DNA of 64,000 nucleotides from Azospirillum thermophilum (GCF_003130795.1 NZ_CP029352.1:1156001-1220000), one strand, 5' to 3'; positions 47,012-55,330 are shown, numbered from the stretch's first letter. The notes: generated by a model from the sequence alone, not told the origin. Made by a program: numbers and translations.

Positions 47012-47203
47012 ATGCCCCGCACGCCCGAAAGCGAGAACCGCGAGACCGAGGACCGCCAGTCCGGCCAGGGCCGGGTGCCGAAGCCGCCGTCCGGCAAGGA
47101 GGTCGAGGAGATCAGCCGCGCCCAGGGCTACCTCACCGACGACTGGACCGGCGACGGCGGCCAGCCGGGGGATACCGCTCCGGAGGACACCGCCCGCAAG
47201 TAG
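47012..47203 (+). CDS. small hydrophilic hypothetical protein
   Basis: A 63-residue protein, very rich in Glu, Asp, Gly, Pro, Thr and Arg, with no hydrophobic core; it is probably disordered. The strong AGGAGG site five bases before ATG 47012 supports it as a real gene and decides against the longer frame from 46961. No family recognised; small acidic/basic proteins of this type are common and unassigned in alphaproteobacteria. It stands alone between two convergent-type intergenic gaps. Confidence 0.6.
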   Translation: MPRTPESENRETEDRQSGQGRVPKPPSGKEVEEISRAQGYLTDDWTGDGGQPGDTAPEDTARK

Positions 47204-47323
47204 GCGGACGCGAAAAGCCGGCCCCCGGCGCGGTTTTCCCGCCCGCCTTGCCTGCTCCCCGGGCCCTGCGCTAGGTTGGGACCGTCACCGCCATCCTTGC
47301 GCCTGCACGCCGTACCGCTCCGG

Positions 47324-47374
47324 CATTCGCCTGCTTCCGTTGTGCAGTCCCCGCACAACGGAAGCAGGCGAATG
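47324..47374. repeat. perfect 22-bp inverted repeat
   Basis: Arms at 47324-47345 and 47353-47374 are exact reverse complements with a 7-nt loop AGTCCCC; inner ends read CCGTTGTGC / GCACAACGG. A further CGCTC/GAGCG pair lies outside a 3-nt bulge. There is no T run, so it is not a classic terminator. Confidence 0.9.
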
Positions 47375-47419
47375 GAGCGCCGCAAGCTTCTGATTTTGCT
47401 TACGAAACCGGACCTGGGA

Positions 47420-47453
47420 CGCATTGTGCACCGGAAACACGCTGCACAATGCG
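47420..47453. repeat. 11-bp inverted repeat
   Basis: CGCATTGTGCA-N12-TGCACAATGCG, perfect arms. It shares the TTGTGC/GCACAA core with the repeat 50 bp to the left and with the element near 59720. Confidence 0.8.
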
Positions 47454-47572
47454 CACACCGGCGCCCGTGCGGCGCAGTCCGGGATTGGACTTGACGGCCC
47501 CGGATCGCCTCGCTGTCTGTTACCCCTGCAGTCGGCCGCCGCGGAGGGCGGCGGGGGAACGGGAGTCGGCGC

Positions 47573-48604
47573 GTGAGCACGGGATTGATCGCACTGCTTG
47601 ATGACGTGGTGGGGTTGGCGAAGGTCGCCGCCGCGTCGCTCGACGATACGGCGACGCAGGCGGCGCGTGCCGGAGCGAAGGCGGCGGGCGTCGTGGTGGA
47701 CGATGCGGCGGTCACGCCACGCTACGTGGTCGGCTTCTCCCCCGCGCGGGAACTGCCGATCATCGGCCGGATCGCGCTCGGCTCCCTGCGCAACAAGCTG
47801 ATCCTGCTGCTGCCGGCGGCGCTGGTCCTCAGCCTCGTGGCGCCCTGGGCGATCACGCCGCTGCTGATGCTGGGCGGCGCCTTCCTCTGTTACGAGGGGG
47901 CGGAGAAGGTGTACGAGGCGCTCCGGCCCCATGCCGGGCAGCACGGCCACGGCGGCGAGATCGAAGGAACCGTCCAGTCCGCCAGCCAGTTCGAGGACGC
48001 CAAGGTGCGCGGCGCCATCCAGACCGACCTGATCCTGTCGGCGGAGATCATGGCCATCACCCTGTCGACCGTCGCGGAGGAGACCTCCTCCTTCTGGGCG
48101 CAGGCGGTCATCCTCGGCATGGTCGGCACCGGCATCACCGTCGGGGTCTACGGGGTGGTCGCCATCATCGTGAAGGCCGACGACGTCGGCCTGTCGCTGG
48201 CGCAGAACGGACGGCCGGCGACCAGCCTGCTCGGCCTGCGCAAGCCGGGAGCCGGCACGCCCGGCGGCGTCGACCGGGCGCTGCGGCCGGTGACGCAGGC
48301 GATCGGGCGGGGGCTCGTCCACGGCATGCCGGTGTTCCTCAAGCTGCTCGCGCTGGTCGGCACCGCCGCCATGCTGTGGGTCGGCGGCGGCATCCTCGTC
48401 CACGGGCTGGAGGTCTTCGGGCTGCCGGCCGTCGGCCACGCGATCCACGAGGTCGCGGTGAAGGCCGCCCATGCCGTCCCGGCCGCCCAGCCGGCCGTCG
48501 AGTGGCTGGTGTCGGCCGCGGGCTCCGGCATCGTCGGGCTCGCCGCCGGAGCGGTGCTGATCCCGCTGGTCCACAAGCTGGCCGTCCCCTGCTGGCGCGG
48601 CTGA
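47573..48604 (+). CDS. DUF808 family inner membrane protein (YedI-type)
   Basis: A 343-residue membrane protein. The N-terminus GLIALLDDVVGLAKVAAASLDD and the motifs KLILLLPAALVLS, GGAFLCYEGAEKVYE and DLILSAEIMAITLSTV are diagnostic of DUF808. Function unknown. GTG 47573 follows GGGAG. The C-terminus is slightly odd: adding one C at 48586-48589 would replace PCWRG by a longer basic tail ending at 48620, another possible homopolymer slip. Confidence 0.88.
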   Translation: MSTGLIALLDDVVGLAKVAAASLDDTATQAARAGAKAAGVVVDDAAVTPRYVVGFSPARELPIIGRIALGSLRNKLILLLPAALVLSLVAPWAITPLLMLGGAFLCYEGAEKVYEALRPHAGQHGHGGEIEGTVQSASQFEDAKVRGAIQTDLILSAEIMAITLSTVAEETSSFWAQAVILGMVGTGITVGVYGVVAIIVKADDVGLSLAQNGRPATSLLGLRKPGAGTPGGVDRALRPVTQAIGRGLVHGMPVFLKLLALVGTAAMLWVGGGILVHGLEVFGLPAVGHAIHEVAVKAAHAVPAAQPAVEWLVSAAGSGIVGLAAGAVLIPLVHKLAVPCWRG

Positions 48605-49033
48605 AGGGGCGCGGCCGATAGGGCGCCCCAGCGACTCGGCCTTGCGGCGGAGCCCGGCCATCGGCTCCGGCGGGATCATCCGGACGACCAGCAGGATGCC
48701 GAGCGGAACCGGGACCACGTCGTCGAGGTACCCCGGCACGGGGACCATGGCGGGAACCGGGGCGGAAATCGGGGCGACAGAGCCCGGCGCGCAGACCGCC
48801 GCCGTCGCGGCCAAAGCCTTGGCATGCCAGGGAATCCGCGGGTCGCCGGCCGTCGGCGCCGGCGCCGCCGCGGTGCGCTTCAGTGCCCGCGCCCGCTCCT
48901 TCAGCCGCCGTTCGACCGTCCTGCCGCCGCCGATCCGCCCGCTCCCTCCCCGGAACCCGCCGCGGGGTACCGCCGTTCCTGCCGCGACCGGCCGTCCCGG
49001 GCCGGCACGCCGCAGTCCGGAGGATACCGCCAT
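48605..49033 (-). pseudogene. DUF1232 (YkvA-type) domain remnant without a proper stop
   Basis: The leftward frame encodes a recognisable DUF1232 core: DPRIPWHAKALAA, then a Pro-rich membrane segment where the family has SPIDLIPDFIP, then VPGYLDDVVPVPLGILLVVR and MIPPEPMAGLRRKAE. The N-terminus is uncertain (ATG 49033 shares its CATG with the opposite gene). The frame has no stop after the domain and runs on antisense through DUF808 to 47285. It is most likely a degraded or frame-damaged gene; an intact unusual gene is possible. Confidence 0.45.
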
Positions 49034-49253
49034 GCCCCGCTTGCCCGCCCCCCTTCTCTGCGCCGCCCTGCTGCCCCTGCTTGCCGCCTGCGCCGGCAGC
49101 GAGCCGATCACGACGGCCGAGGTCCAGTGCCGCAACCGGGCCGACGAGGCGGCGACCGACCTCTACCGCGACTACGTCAACCGCCAGGTCTCCCAGGGCC
49201 TGTCGGGCAGCCTGGGCTGGATCCACTTCCGCGCGACCCAGCCCGACTGCTGA
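49032..49253 (+). CDS. small lipoprotein
   Basis: A 73-residue protein with a lipoprotein signal: hydrophobic stretch and lipobox LLAAC, lipidated Cys near residue 20, followed by Ala-Gly-Ser. The mature part is hydrophilic with two further cysteines (VQCRNR and terminal PDC) that could pair. GGAGG lies 8 bp before ATG 49032. No family recognised. Outer- or inner-membrane location cannot be decided. Confidence 0.7.
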   Translation: MPRLPAPLLCAALLPLLAACAGSEPITTAEVQCRNRADEAATDLYRDYVNRQVSQGLSGSLGWIHFRATQPDC

Positions 49254-49360
49254 GCGACCGTCGTGCGAACACCGCTCCACCGTTCGCGCACTGTTGCATC
49301 TCGACCGGCGTAGTGCTTCCATCGGGGACCGTCAGCCTGACGTCCTGCCGAGCCGGGGGC

Positions 49361-50908
49361 ATGTCCAACGATTTCCTGTTCGCCGCCGAAGACGAGTCCT
49401 TGCCGGCGCCACCGCCCGTCCCGGCGGAGGAGGCGGAGCCCTGGCTCGTCCTCGTCGTCGACGATGAGCCGGAGGTGCATGCCGTCACCCGGCTCGCGCT
49501 CTCCAAGCTGCGCTTCCAGGGCAGGCGGCTCCGCCTGATATCCGCCGCCTCGGCGGAAGAGGCGACGGAGATCCTGCGCTGCGTCGACGACATCGCCATC
49601 GTCCTGCTCGACGTGGTGATGGAGACGGGGGACGCCGGGCTGCAGCTCGTCCGGACCATCCGCGAGGATCTGGGCAACCAGACCGTCCGCATCATCCTGC
49701 GCACCGGCCAGCCCGGCCAGGCTCCGGAAGAGGACATCATCCTCGCCTACGACATCAACGACTACAAATCCAAGACCGATCTGACGGCGAAGAAGCTGTT
49801 CACCACCGTGGTCACCGCGCTGCGCAGCTATGCGGGCCTGCGCGAGCTGGAGGCGAGCCGCCGCGGGCTGCAGCAGATCATCCGCTCCGCCGACACGCTG
49901 TTCGAGCTGCGCTCCATGCCGGCCTTCGCCGCCGGGGTACTGGACCAGCTCTCGCGGCTGCTGCGGGCGCGGCCGGACGCCGTGCTCTACGCCCAGCGCG
50001 GCGGCTGCGACGGGTGCGGCGACGATCCGGCCGCGGGCTCCGCATGCGTGCTGGCCGGGGCCGGGCGCTATGCCGGGATCAGCGGCGATCCCGCCCTCCT
50101 CCTGCCGCCCCCGGTCGCCGAAAGCCTCGCCCGGACCTTCACCGAGCGGCGCAGCGTCTTCGGGCCGGAGACCGCCAGCCTTCACATCCGTGTGCCCGAG
50201 GGGCCGGAGGTCGCGGCCCTGATCCACACCGAGCGGCCGCTCGACCCGGTGGACCGGGCGCTGATGGAGGTCTTCGCCGCCAAGATCGCCGTCGGCTTCG
50301 TCAACATCCGCCTCTACGAGCGGCTGCGCGAGGCGAACGAGACGCTGGAGGCCCGCGTCGCCGAGCGGACCCGCGCGCTGGAGGAGGCGAACGCCAAGCT
50401 CAACCGGCTGGCCACCCAGGACCCGCTGACCGGCGTCCTGAACCGCCGCCGCTTCCTGGAGCTGGCGCGGATGGAGATGCGGCGGGCCAAGCGGCACCGG
50501 CGGGCGCTCAGCCTCTTCCTGCTCGACCTCGACCGTTTCAAGCAGGTCAACGACACCCACGGCCACGCCGCGGGGGACGAGGTGTTGTGCACCGTGGTCG
50601 CCCGCGCCCGCGCCGTTCTGCGCGACGCCGACCAGGTCGCCCGCTTCGGCGGGGAGGAGTTCGTCGTCCTGCTGCCCGAGACGGACGAGGACGGGGCGCT
50701 CGCCGTGGCGGAGCGGCTGCGCCGCGCCATCGCCGGCCTGCCGGTCGATGTCGACGGGCTGCCGGTACAGGTGACCGCCAGCATCGGCGTCGCCTCCTGG
50801 GCCGCTGCCGAACCGTCGCTGGAGCATACGCTGCGCCGGGCCGACGCCGCCCTCTACGAGGCCAAGCAGGCCGGCCGCAACCGGGTGTGCCGGGCCGCCG
50901 CGGTCTGA
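49361..50908 (+). CDS. response regulator with DUF3369 and GGDEF domains (diguanylate cyclase)
   Basis: A 515-residue soluble protein. A receiver domain comes first (LVVDDEPEVHAVT, with the phospho-acceptor Asp in IVLLDVVMETGD and KSKTDLT), then a DUF3369 sensor-like domain, a coiled coil, and a C-terminal GGDEF domain. The active site is intact (RFGGEEFVV) and the product-inhibition I-site RDAD sits five residues before it. It should make cyclic di-GMP in response to phosphorylation. No histidine kinase adjoins. ATG 49361 starts the protein-like sequence within a longer frame. Confidence 0.92.
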   Translation: MSNDFLFAAEDESLPAPPPVPAEEAEPWLVLVVDDEPEVHAVTRLALSKLRFQGRRLRLISAASAEEATEILRCVDDIAIVLLDVVMETGDAGLQLVRTIREDLGNQTVRIILRTGQPGQAPEEDIILAYDINDYKSKTDLTAKKLFTTVVTALRSYAGLRELEASRRGLQQIIRSADTLFELRSMPAFAAGVLDQLSRLLRARPDAVLYAQRGGCDGCGDDPAAGSACVLAGAGRYAGISGDPALLLPPPVAESLARTFTERRSVFGPETASLHIRVPEGPEVAALIHTERPLDPVDRALMEVFAAKIAVGFVNIRLYERLREANETLEARVAERTRALEEANAKLNRLATQDPLTGVLNRRRFLELARMEMRRAKRHRRALSLFLLDLDRFKQVNDTHGHAAGDEVLCTVVARARAVLRDADQVARFGGEEFVVLLPETDEDGALAVAERLRRAIAGLPVDVDGLPVQVTASIGVASWAAAEPSLEHTLRRADAALYEAKQAGRNRVCRAAAV

Positions 50909-51048
50909 CCGGGCCGTCGCTTTTTGTGGAACTCATCCTTTTGAATTTCGCGCGCGGCTGAGTTATCACCTTCCCCTGAGACGAATCCGGGAGAAGGGGC
51001 CGGACCGTCCACCCCTCCAGCATCTGTCGTCCGAGCGGGCGCACGTCC

Positions 51049-51606
51049 ATGTGGCAAGACTATTCCAACGCTCTCTTCTCGGCGCTCGGCCTGTCCGGCC
51101 TCGCCTTCGCCATCGGCAAGCTGGTGGTGGCGACCGGCGAGCGGATGATCGAGAAGCGCCACGGTACCGGCAACGTCCGCGAGACGATCACCCGCCGCGC
51201 CAAGCTGGAGACCGGGCTGGAGGCCCGCAAGGGCGAGCGGGCGGCCCAGATCAAGGAGGCGGACGGCGCGGTGCAGGACATGCTCCGCCGCCGCTCGGTC
51301 CTGGAGCGCCAGTTGAAGGACGCCCAGCAGACCAGCGAGATGCTGGTCCGCCAGATCGGGGAGGAGCTGGCCGGCACCCCCTGCTATCTGGCGATGGTGG
51401 TGAACAAGTATGTCGGCAACGCCGCCTTCCAGCAGAAGCAGCATGCCTTCATCGACTCCTCCTGGTCGCAGCCGCAGATGATCGAGGTCTGGGCCCGCTC
51501 GATGGCGGAGGCGCGGGCGGAGATCGAGCGGCGCTACCCGCCCGCCTTCGGCTATGTCGTGACCCGGCTGCAGGACATGGACAAACCCGTCGCCAAGGCG
51601 GGCTGA
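51049..51606 (+). CDS. hypothetical membrane-anchored coiled-coil protein
   Basis: A 185-residue protein with one N-terminal helix (LFSALGLSGLAFAIGKLVVA), a charged coiled coil (about 35-105) and a C-terminal globular domain ending in RYPPAFGYVVTRLQDM. No family recognised. The next gene has the same layout, and a similar C-terminal pattern suggests they are distant paralogues. Likely located at the inner membrane with the coiled coil in the cytoplasm, by inference. Confidence 0.7.
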   Translation: MWQDYSNALFSALGLSGLAFAIGKLVVATGERMIEKRHGTGNVRETITRRAKLETGLEARKGERAAQIKEADGAVQDMLRRRSVLERQLKDAQQTSEMLVRQIGEELAGTPCYLAMVVNKYVGNAAFQQKQHAFIDSSWSQPQMIEVWARSMAEARAEIERRYPPAFGYVVTRLQDMDKPVAKAG

Positions 51607-51636
51607 GGCCGGGGAACACTGAGGGAGGGTCCGGAC

Positions 51637-52149
51637 ATGGCCTATGTCTTCGCCGGTCTCGTCGGCTTCAGCGCCCTGGTGGTGTCGCTGCTGCTGGCCT
51701 TGCGCCGGCTGAAGACGGCGGAGGAACGGATCGCCAACGCCGTCTCGCGCAAGCAGGCCCAGGTGGACCGCATCCGCCGCGCCGCCCGCGTCACGCTGCA
51801 GATGGGCCGCGACCTGCGCGACGCCCGCCGCCGCCGCAACGCCATCGAGCTGGCCTGCGAGGACCTGGAGCAGAGGCTGAAGGCGGCCGGGGCGAACGAC
51901 CGCCGGCTCTATGTCCTGGACGACCGGCGGACCCAGGTGGACGCCGGCTGGGTGGTGCGGGTGGCCAATCCCGATTATGCGGCGAGGGTGAACGCGACCC
52001 TCGACCCCTTCGCGCTGGAAAGCTGGAAGCGCGGGCGCCGCTTCGTCGTGTGGGCGCTCGACGAGAAGAAGGCGCGGGAGAAGGTGACCGCCCGCTTCCC
52101 GGAGCACAAGGGCTTCGCCCTCACCGCCATCGAGCCCTATTCCGGTTGA
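51637..52149 (+). CDS. hypothetical membrane-anchored coiled-coil protein, related to its neighbour
   Basis: A 170-residue protein with an N-terminal membrane helix (VFAGLVGFSALVVSLLLAL), an Arg-rich coiled coil (about 25-85), and a C-terminal domain with WVVRVANPDYAARVNATLD and RFPEHKGFALTAIEPY. The order helix, coiled coil, small domain and the ending R(Y/F)P..(F/K)G....T match the upstream gene 30 bp away, behind GAGGGAGG. Unknown function. Confidence 0.7.
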   Translation: MAYVFAGLVGFSALVVSLLLALRRLKTAEERIANAVSRKQAQVDRIRRAARVTLQMGRDLRDARRRRNAIELACEDLEQRLKAAGANDRRLYVLDDRRTQVDAGWVVRVANPDYAARVNATLDPFALESWKRGRRFVVWALDEKKAREKVTARFPEHKGFALTAIEPYSG

Positions 52150-52325
52150 GCAACGCCGGAAACCGGCGGAGCGGGCATCGACGGCGGGGCACCTCCATCC
52201 GGGTACCCCCGCGGCAGCCATTTGCCGGGCGTGCGGTTGCCATCGCCTCTTTTCGCTACCATGTCAGTTTTGAATCGTTCACGATGACATGACATCAGCA
52301 GGGCCAGACGGCAGAGAGGCGATAG

Positions 52326-52442
52326 ATGGACCTCGTTCTCCTCGGTGGTGCAATGGCGGCGGTTCTGGCTGGCCTGGTGGCGGCCATGCCGACGCCGAAA
52401 CCGGTTCCCATCCGGACGCGCAACCGGCGCCGCAACCGCTGA
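52326..52442 (+). CDS. small membrane protein with basic tail, 38 residues
   Basis: An ATG-to-TGA frame with a single helix (LVLLGGAMAAVLAGLVAAM) followed by a proline segment and an Arg/Asn-rich tail. AGAGG lies 7 bp upstream of ATG 52326. The hydrophobic-then-basic layout fits a real small inner membrane protein. No family recognised. Confidence 0.5.
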   Translation: MDLVLLGGAMAAVLAGLVAAMPTPKPVPIRTRNRRRNR

Positions 52443-52543
52443 ACCGCAACCGCTGAACCATGGTCGCTGAACCGCGACCGCCTTGCGCAGCCGCCCGCGC
52501 CGGTCCTCGCGCGGGTAGCGCGAAGCAGGTCGGCACGATCGGT

Positions 52544-52945
52544 CTAGCGATCCAGATCGCGGATCGCCCGGTTCAGTTCGAACTCCTTGGACGCCACATA
52601 GGCTTCCAGGCCGGCGACGCGCTTATCGAAGTCGCGGAAGCGCTGGGTCAGGCCGGCAAGGCTGCGGTCGGGCTTGGTCGATACCGTTCGCCAGAAGACC
52701 TCCTCCTCCGGCGTGCGGTAGAGCTGCGGCGGCTTGACCGGCAGCGCCATGACAGCGATCACATATCCCAGGATCACCGGCGGCGCGAAGAAGAACAGTG
52801 CCACCACCATGGCAAGCCGGACCAGGGCCGGCTGGACACCGAAGTAGTCGGCGATGCCCGCGCACACCCCGCCGGCGATCCCGCGGTCGGGAATGCGGTA
52901 GAGCCGGTGCGGGTTGGGGGACTCGAAAAGCGACGAGCGGTCCAT
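52544..52945 (-). CDS. pspC: phage shock protein C
   Basis: A 133-residue PspC-domain protein. The RLYRIPDRGIAGGVCAGIADYF motif (here shown by GIAGGVCAGIADYFG) precedes a hydrophobic helix (VALFFFAPPVILGYVIAVMAL) and a charged C-terminal part with coiled-coil character. PspC senses membrane stress with PspB and relieves PspA repression of PspF. ATG 52945 fits the family start. Last gene of the leftward psp operon, 16 bp after pspB. Confidence 0.93.
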   Translation of the reverse strand: MDRSSLFESPNPHRLYRIPDRGIAGGVCAGIADYFGVQPALVRLAMVVALFFFAPPVILGYVIAVMALPVKPPQLYRTPEEEVFWRTVSTKPDRSLAGLTQRFRDFDKRVAGLEAYVASKEFELNRAIRDLDR

Positions 52946-52961
52946 CACGGTCTCCGCGGTT

Positions 52962-53189
52962 TCAGATCTTGTTGCGCCAGTTGGGCGCCTCCGCGTCCAG
53001 CACGCGCTCCAGCGTGTGGATGCGGGTTTCCAGCCGGTTGGCGATCTCCCACAGCTCGGCCAGCATCCGCTCGTCCTGAGCCGACAGGCCGCGCTGGGAC
53101 CGCCATTTGGTGATGTAGTGAAAGACGATCCAGACCGGTGCCACCAACACCATGAACAGAACCGCCAGGACGAAAACAACACTCATCAA
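52962..53189 (-). CDS. pspB: phage shock protein B
   Basis: A 75-residue protein with an N-terminal membrane helix and a cytoplasmic helical part (DERMLAELWEIANRLETRIHTLERVL) typical of PspB, seen as ELWEIANRLETRIHTLE. The start is ATG 53189 or the adjacent ATG 53186. It works with PspC. A strong hairpin lies between it and pspA. Confidence 0.92.
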   Translation of the reverse strand: MMSVVFVLAVLFMVLVAPVWIVFHYITKWRSQRGLSAQDERMLAELWEIANRLETRIHTLERVLDAEAPNWRNKI

Positions 53190-53226
53190 GGCTCAGGCCC
53201 TTTCCTGCTCGTAAGGCCCGTGCGGT

Positions 53227-53257
53227 GTCCCCCTCCCCGGTGACCGGGAAGGGGGAC
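53227..53257. repeat. hairpin between pspA and pspB
   Basis: Near-palindrome with 15-nt arms (GTCCCCCTCCCCGGT / ACCGGGAAGGGGGAC), one mismatch and a single central base. Inside the psp transcript it could protect the pspA part of the message or reduce read-through into pspBC. Confidence 0.7.
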
Positions 53258-53286
53258 GACGGCACACGGAGGTCAGCGCCGCAACG

Positions 53287-53958
53287 TCACGAGCCGCGCC
53301 GGCCGGCGATGCGGGCCTTCAGAGCGGCCAGTTCCTCGTCCACCTTGTGGGTGGCTTCGAGCTCGGCAATCTCCTCGGCCAGGCTCTTGGTGCGGCCGAC
53401 GTCGAAGGCCTCCACGCGGCCCTCCATCTCGTCCAGGTTACGCTCCACCTGCTCGAAGCGGGCAAGCGCGTCGTTGATCCGCTCGTCATGCAGCGTGCTG
53501 CGCACCCGCACGCGGTTGGCCGCGGTCTTGGTGCGGGCGACCAGCGCCTTCTCGCGCGTCTTGGCGTCGTTCAGCTTGGCCTGCAGGCGGCCGATGTCCT
53601 CGTTCGCCTTGGACAGGGCCTCCTCGACATGGACGAGCTGCTGGGCCAGGGCGTCCGCCTCCTCCGCCACCCTGGACTTGGCGAGGAGCGCGCCCTTCGC
53701 CAGATCCTCGCGATCGCGGGTCAGCGCGATCTCGGCCTTGCGGTCCCACTCGTCGCGCTCGCGCTGCAGGTCGGCGGCGCGCCGTTCGATCTCCTTCTTC
53801 TCCGCGATGATCTTGACGGTGGAGGAGCGGACTTCGACCAGCGTGTCCTCCATCTCCTGGATGATCAGGCGGATCAGCTTCTCCGGCTCCTCGGCGCGGT
53901 CGAGCAGGGAATTGAGGTTCGACTGCACGATGTCGGTCAGGCGCGAAAAGATGCTCAT
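53287..53958 (-). CDS. pspA: phage shock protein A
   Basis: A 223-residue PspA/IM30 protein. It starts MSIFSRLTDIVQSNLNSLLD with the amphipathic membrane helix, then EEPEKLIRLIIQEMEDTLVE and a long coiled coil through the rest. It binds damaged membranes and represses PspF. It is the second gene after a 47-codon gene downstream of a sigma-54 promoter. Confidence 0.96.
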   Translation of the reverse strand: MSIFSRLTDIVQSNLNSLLDRAEEPEKLIRLIIQEMEDTLVEVRSSTVKIIAEKKEIERRAADLQRERDEWDRKAEIALTRDREDLAKGALLAKSRVAEEADALAQQLVHVEEALSKANEDIGRLQAKLNDAKTREKALVARTKTAANRVRVRSTLHDERINDALARFEQVERNLDEMEGRVEAFDVGRTKSLAEEIAELEATHKVDEELAALKARIAGRRGS

Positions 53959-53979
53959 GGTCGTCCAGTTCCTGTTGGG

Positions 53980-54123
53980 TCAGCCGAGGATGGCGCCGAC
54001 GACGATGCCGGCGAAGAAGAACAGCCAGCTCTCGGACCGGCGGGTGAGGAGATAGGTGCGCAGGCGCTCGACGGTGCTGCGCTCAGCCGCGTAGCGGCGG
54101 CGGAAATCGGAAAATTCGGTCAT
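53980..54123 (-). CDS. small membrane protein at the head of the psp operon, 47 residues
   Basis: An ATG-to-TGA frame with a charged N-terminal part (FSDFRRRYAAERSTVERL) and a C-terminal helix (SWLFFFAGIVVGAILG). GGAGG lies upstream, and the sigma-54 promoter begins about 30 bp before the ATG, so this is the first gene of the operon. The layout is reminiscent of PspD-like or PspB-like small proteins but I do not recognise the family. Its position suggests a role in envelope stress sensing. Confidence 0.65.
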   Translation of the reverse strand: MTEFSDFRRRYAAERSTVERLRTYLLTRRSESWLFFFAGIVVGAILG

Positions 54124-54153
54124 CGTCGGGTCCTCCTTGCTGACCCTGCATAT

Positions 54154-54169
54154 CGCAAGGGCCGTGCCA
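54154..54169 (-). promoter_or_regulatory. sigma-54 promoter of the psp operon
   Basis: Read leftward: TGGCACG-GCCC-TTGCG, a perfect match to the -24/-12 consensus TGGCACG-N4-TTGCW except the last base. It lies between pspF and the psp operon, as in E. coli, so PspF should activate it. Confidence 0.9.
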
Positions 54170-54303
54170 AGCTTGGCCGGCCGTGCCGGAGGCCTTGTGC
54201 CGGTTCGCTTTCACGGGGACGGGCGGCTTCGAACGCAGCACTCCCCACTTGGCGAAATCTGTCATATGATCGCCTTTCCGACCAACTGTTCGCCAATACT
54301 GAG

Positions 54304-55320
54304 ATGCTTCCGACTCCTCCCCCGCTGCTCGGCCAGTCCCCGGCCTTCCTGGCGACGCTTGCCCATGTCTCGCGGGTGGCGCCGCTGGAGCGGCCGGTCC
54401 TGGTGATCGGAGAGCGCGGCACGGGCAAGGAACTGATCGCCGCCCGGCTGCATTACCTGTCGCGCCGCTGGGACCGCCCCTTCGTCAAGGTCAACTGCGC
54501 CGCCCTGCCGGAGACGCTGCTGGATTCCGAGCTGTTCGGCCATGAGGCCGGGGCCTTCACCGGGGCCACCCGCCGGCAGACCGGCCGGATCGAGCAGGCC
54601 GACACCGGGACCCTCTTCCTCGACGAGATCGCCACCTCCAGTCCCGCCGTGCAGGAGAAGCTGCTGCGGGCGGTGGAGTATGGCGAGATCGAGCGGGTCG
54701 GCGGGCGCACCCGTATCGTCGACACCCGCGTCGTCGGCGCGACCAACGCCGACCTGCCGGCGCTGGCCGAGGCCGGGCGCTTCCGCGCCGACCTGCTGGA
54801 CCGGCTGGCCTTCGACGTGGTGATGCTGCCGCCGCTGCGGGCCCGGCGCGAGGACATTCCCCTGCTGGCCGAGCATTTCGCGCTGGGCATGGTGCGCGAG
54901 CTCGGCCGCCCCTATTTCCCCGGCTTCGGCCCCGCGGCCCTCGACCAGCTCCGCTCCCACCCCTGGCCAGGCAACGTGCGGGAGCTGCGCAACGCGGTCG
55001 AGCGCTCCGTCGCCGCCAGCGATCCCGAGGCGCCGGTGGAGGAGATCATCCTGAACCCCTTCGCCCGCCGCTGGGAGGAGCCGCCGAGGCCGTCCGGCGG
55101 TGCCCCCGTAATGGAGCCGCCGCCCGCAGCAACCCCGACCGCCCCCCTGCTGGAGGAGGTGCGGGCCTTCGAGGCCGACCGGCTGCGCGCGGCGCTGGAG
55201 CGCAACCGCTTCAACCAGCGCCAGACCGCCCGCGCCCTCGGCCTCGGCTACCACCAGCTCCGCGGGCTCCTGAAGAAGCACGGGCTGATCGGTGGCCGGG
55301 CGGAGGGGGAGGACGGGTAG
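54304..55320 (+). CDS. pspF: phage shock protein operon transcriptional activator PspF
   Basis: A 338-residue sigma-54-dependent activator with no N-terminal regulatory domain, like E. coli PspF. Walker A is GERGTGKE (36-43), the sigma-54 loop is GAFTGA (83-88), TLFLDEIAT is the Walker B region, and the C-terminus has a Fis-type helix-turn-helix (NQRQTARALGLGYHQLRGLL, seen as ARALGLGYHQLRGLLKK). It diverges from the psp operon. ATG 54304 has a weak ribosome site; the sequence from there aligns with known PspF starts. Confidence 0.95.
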   Translation: MLPTPPPLLGQSPAFLATLAHVSRVAPLERPVLVIGERGTGKELIAARLHYLSRRWDRPFVKVNCAALPETLLDSELFGHEAGAFTGATRRQTGRIEQADTGTLFLDEIATSSPAVQEKLLRAVEYGEIERVGGRTRIVDTRVVGATNADLPALAEAGRFRADLLDRLAFDVVMLPPLRARREDIPLLAEHFALGMVRELGRPYFPGFGPAALDQLRSHPWPGNVRELRNAVERSVAASDPEAPVEEIILNPFARRWEEPPRPSGGAPVMEPPPAATPTAPLLEEVRAFEADRLRAALERNRFNQRQTARALGLGYHQLRGLLKKHGLIGGRAEGEDG

Positions 55321-55330
55321 ACGGCGGCGC

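Larger units (their letters stand above)
47204..47572. other. intergenic region with two inverted repeats
   Basis: 369 bp without a gene. It contains the two inverted repeats listed separately (47324-47374 and 47420-47453), both built around TTGTGC/GCACAA. It ends with the GGGAG site of the DUF808 gene. Confidence 0.6.

Noticed and set aside
47285..49135. 616-codon minus-strand frame spanning the DUF808 gene
   Set aside because: Only its first part resembles a protein family (DUF1232); the remainder is antisense to a well-supported gene.
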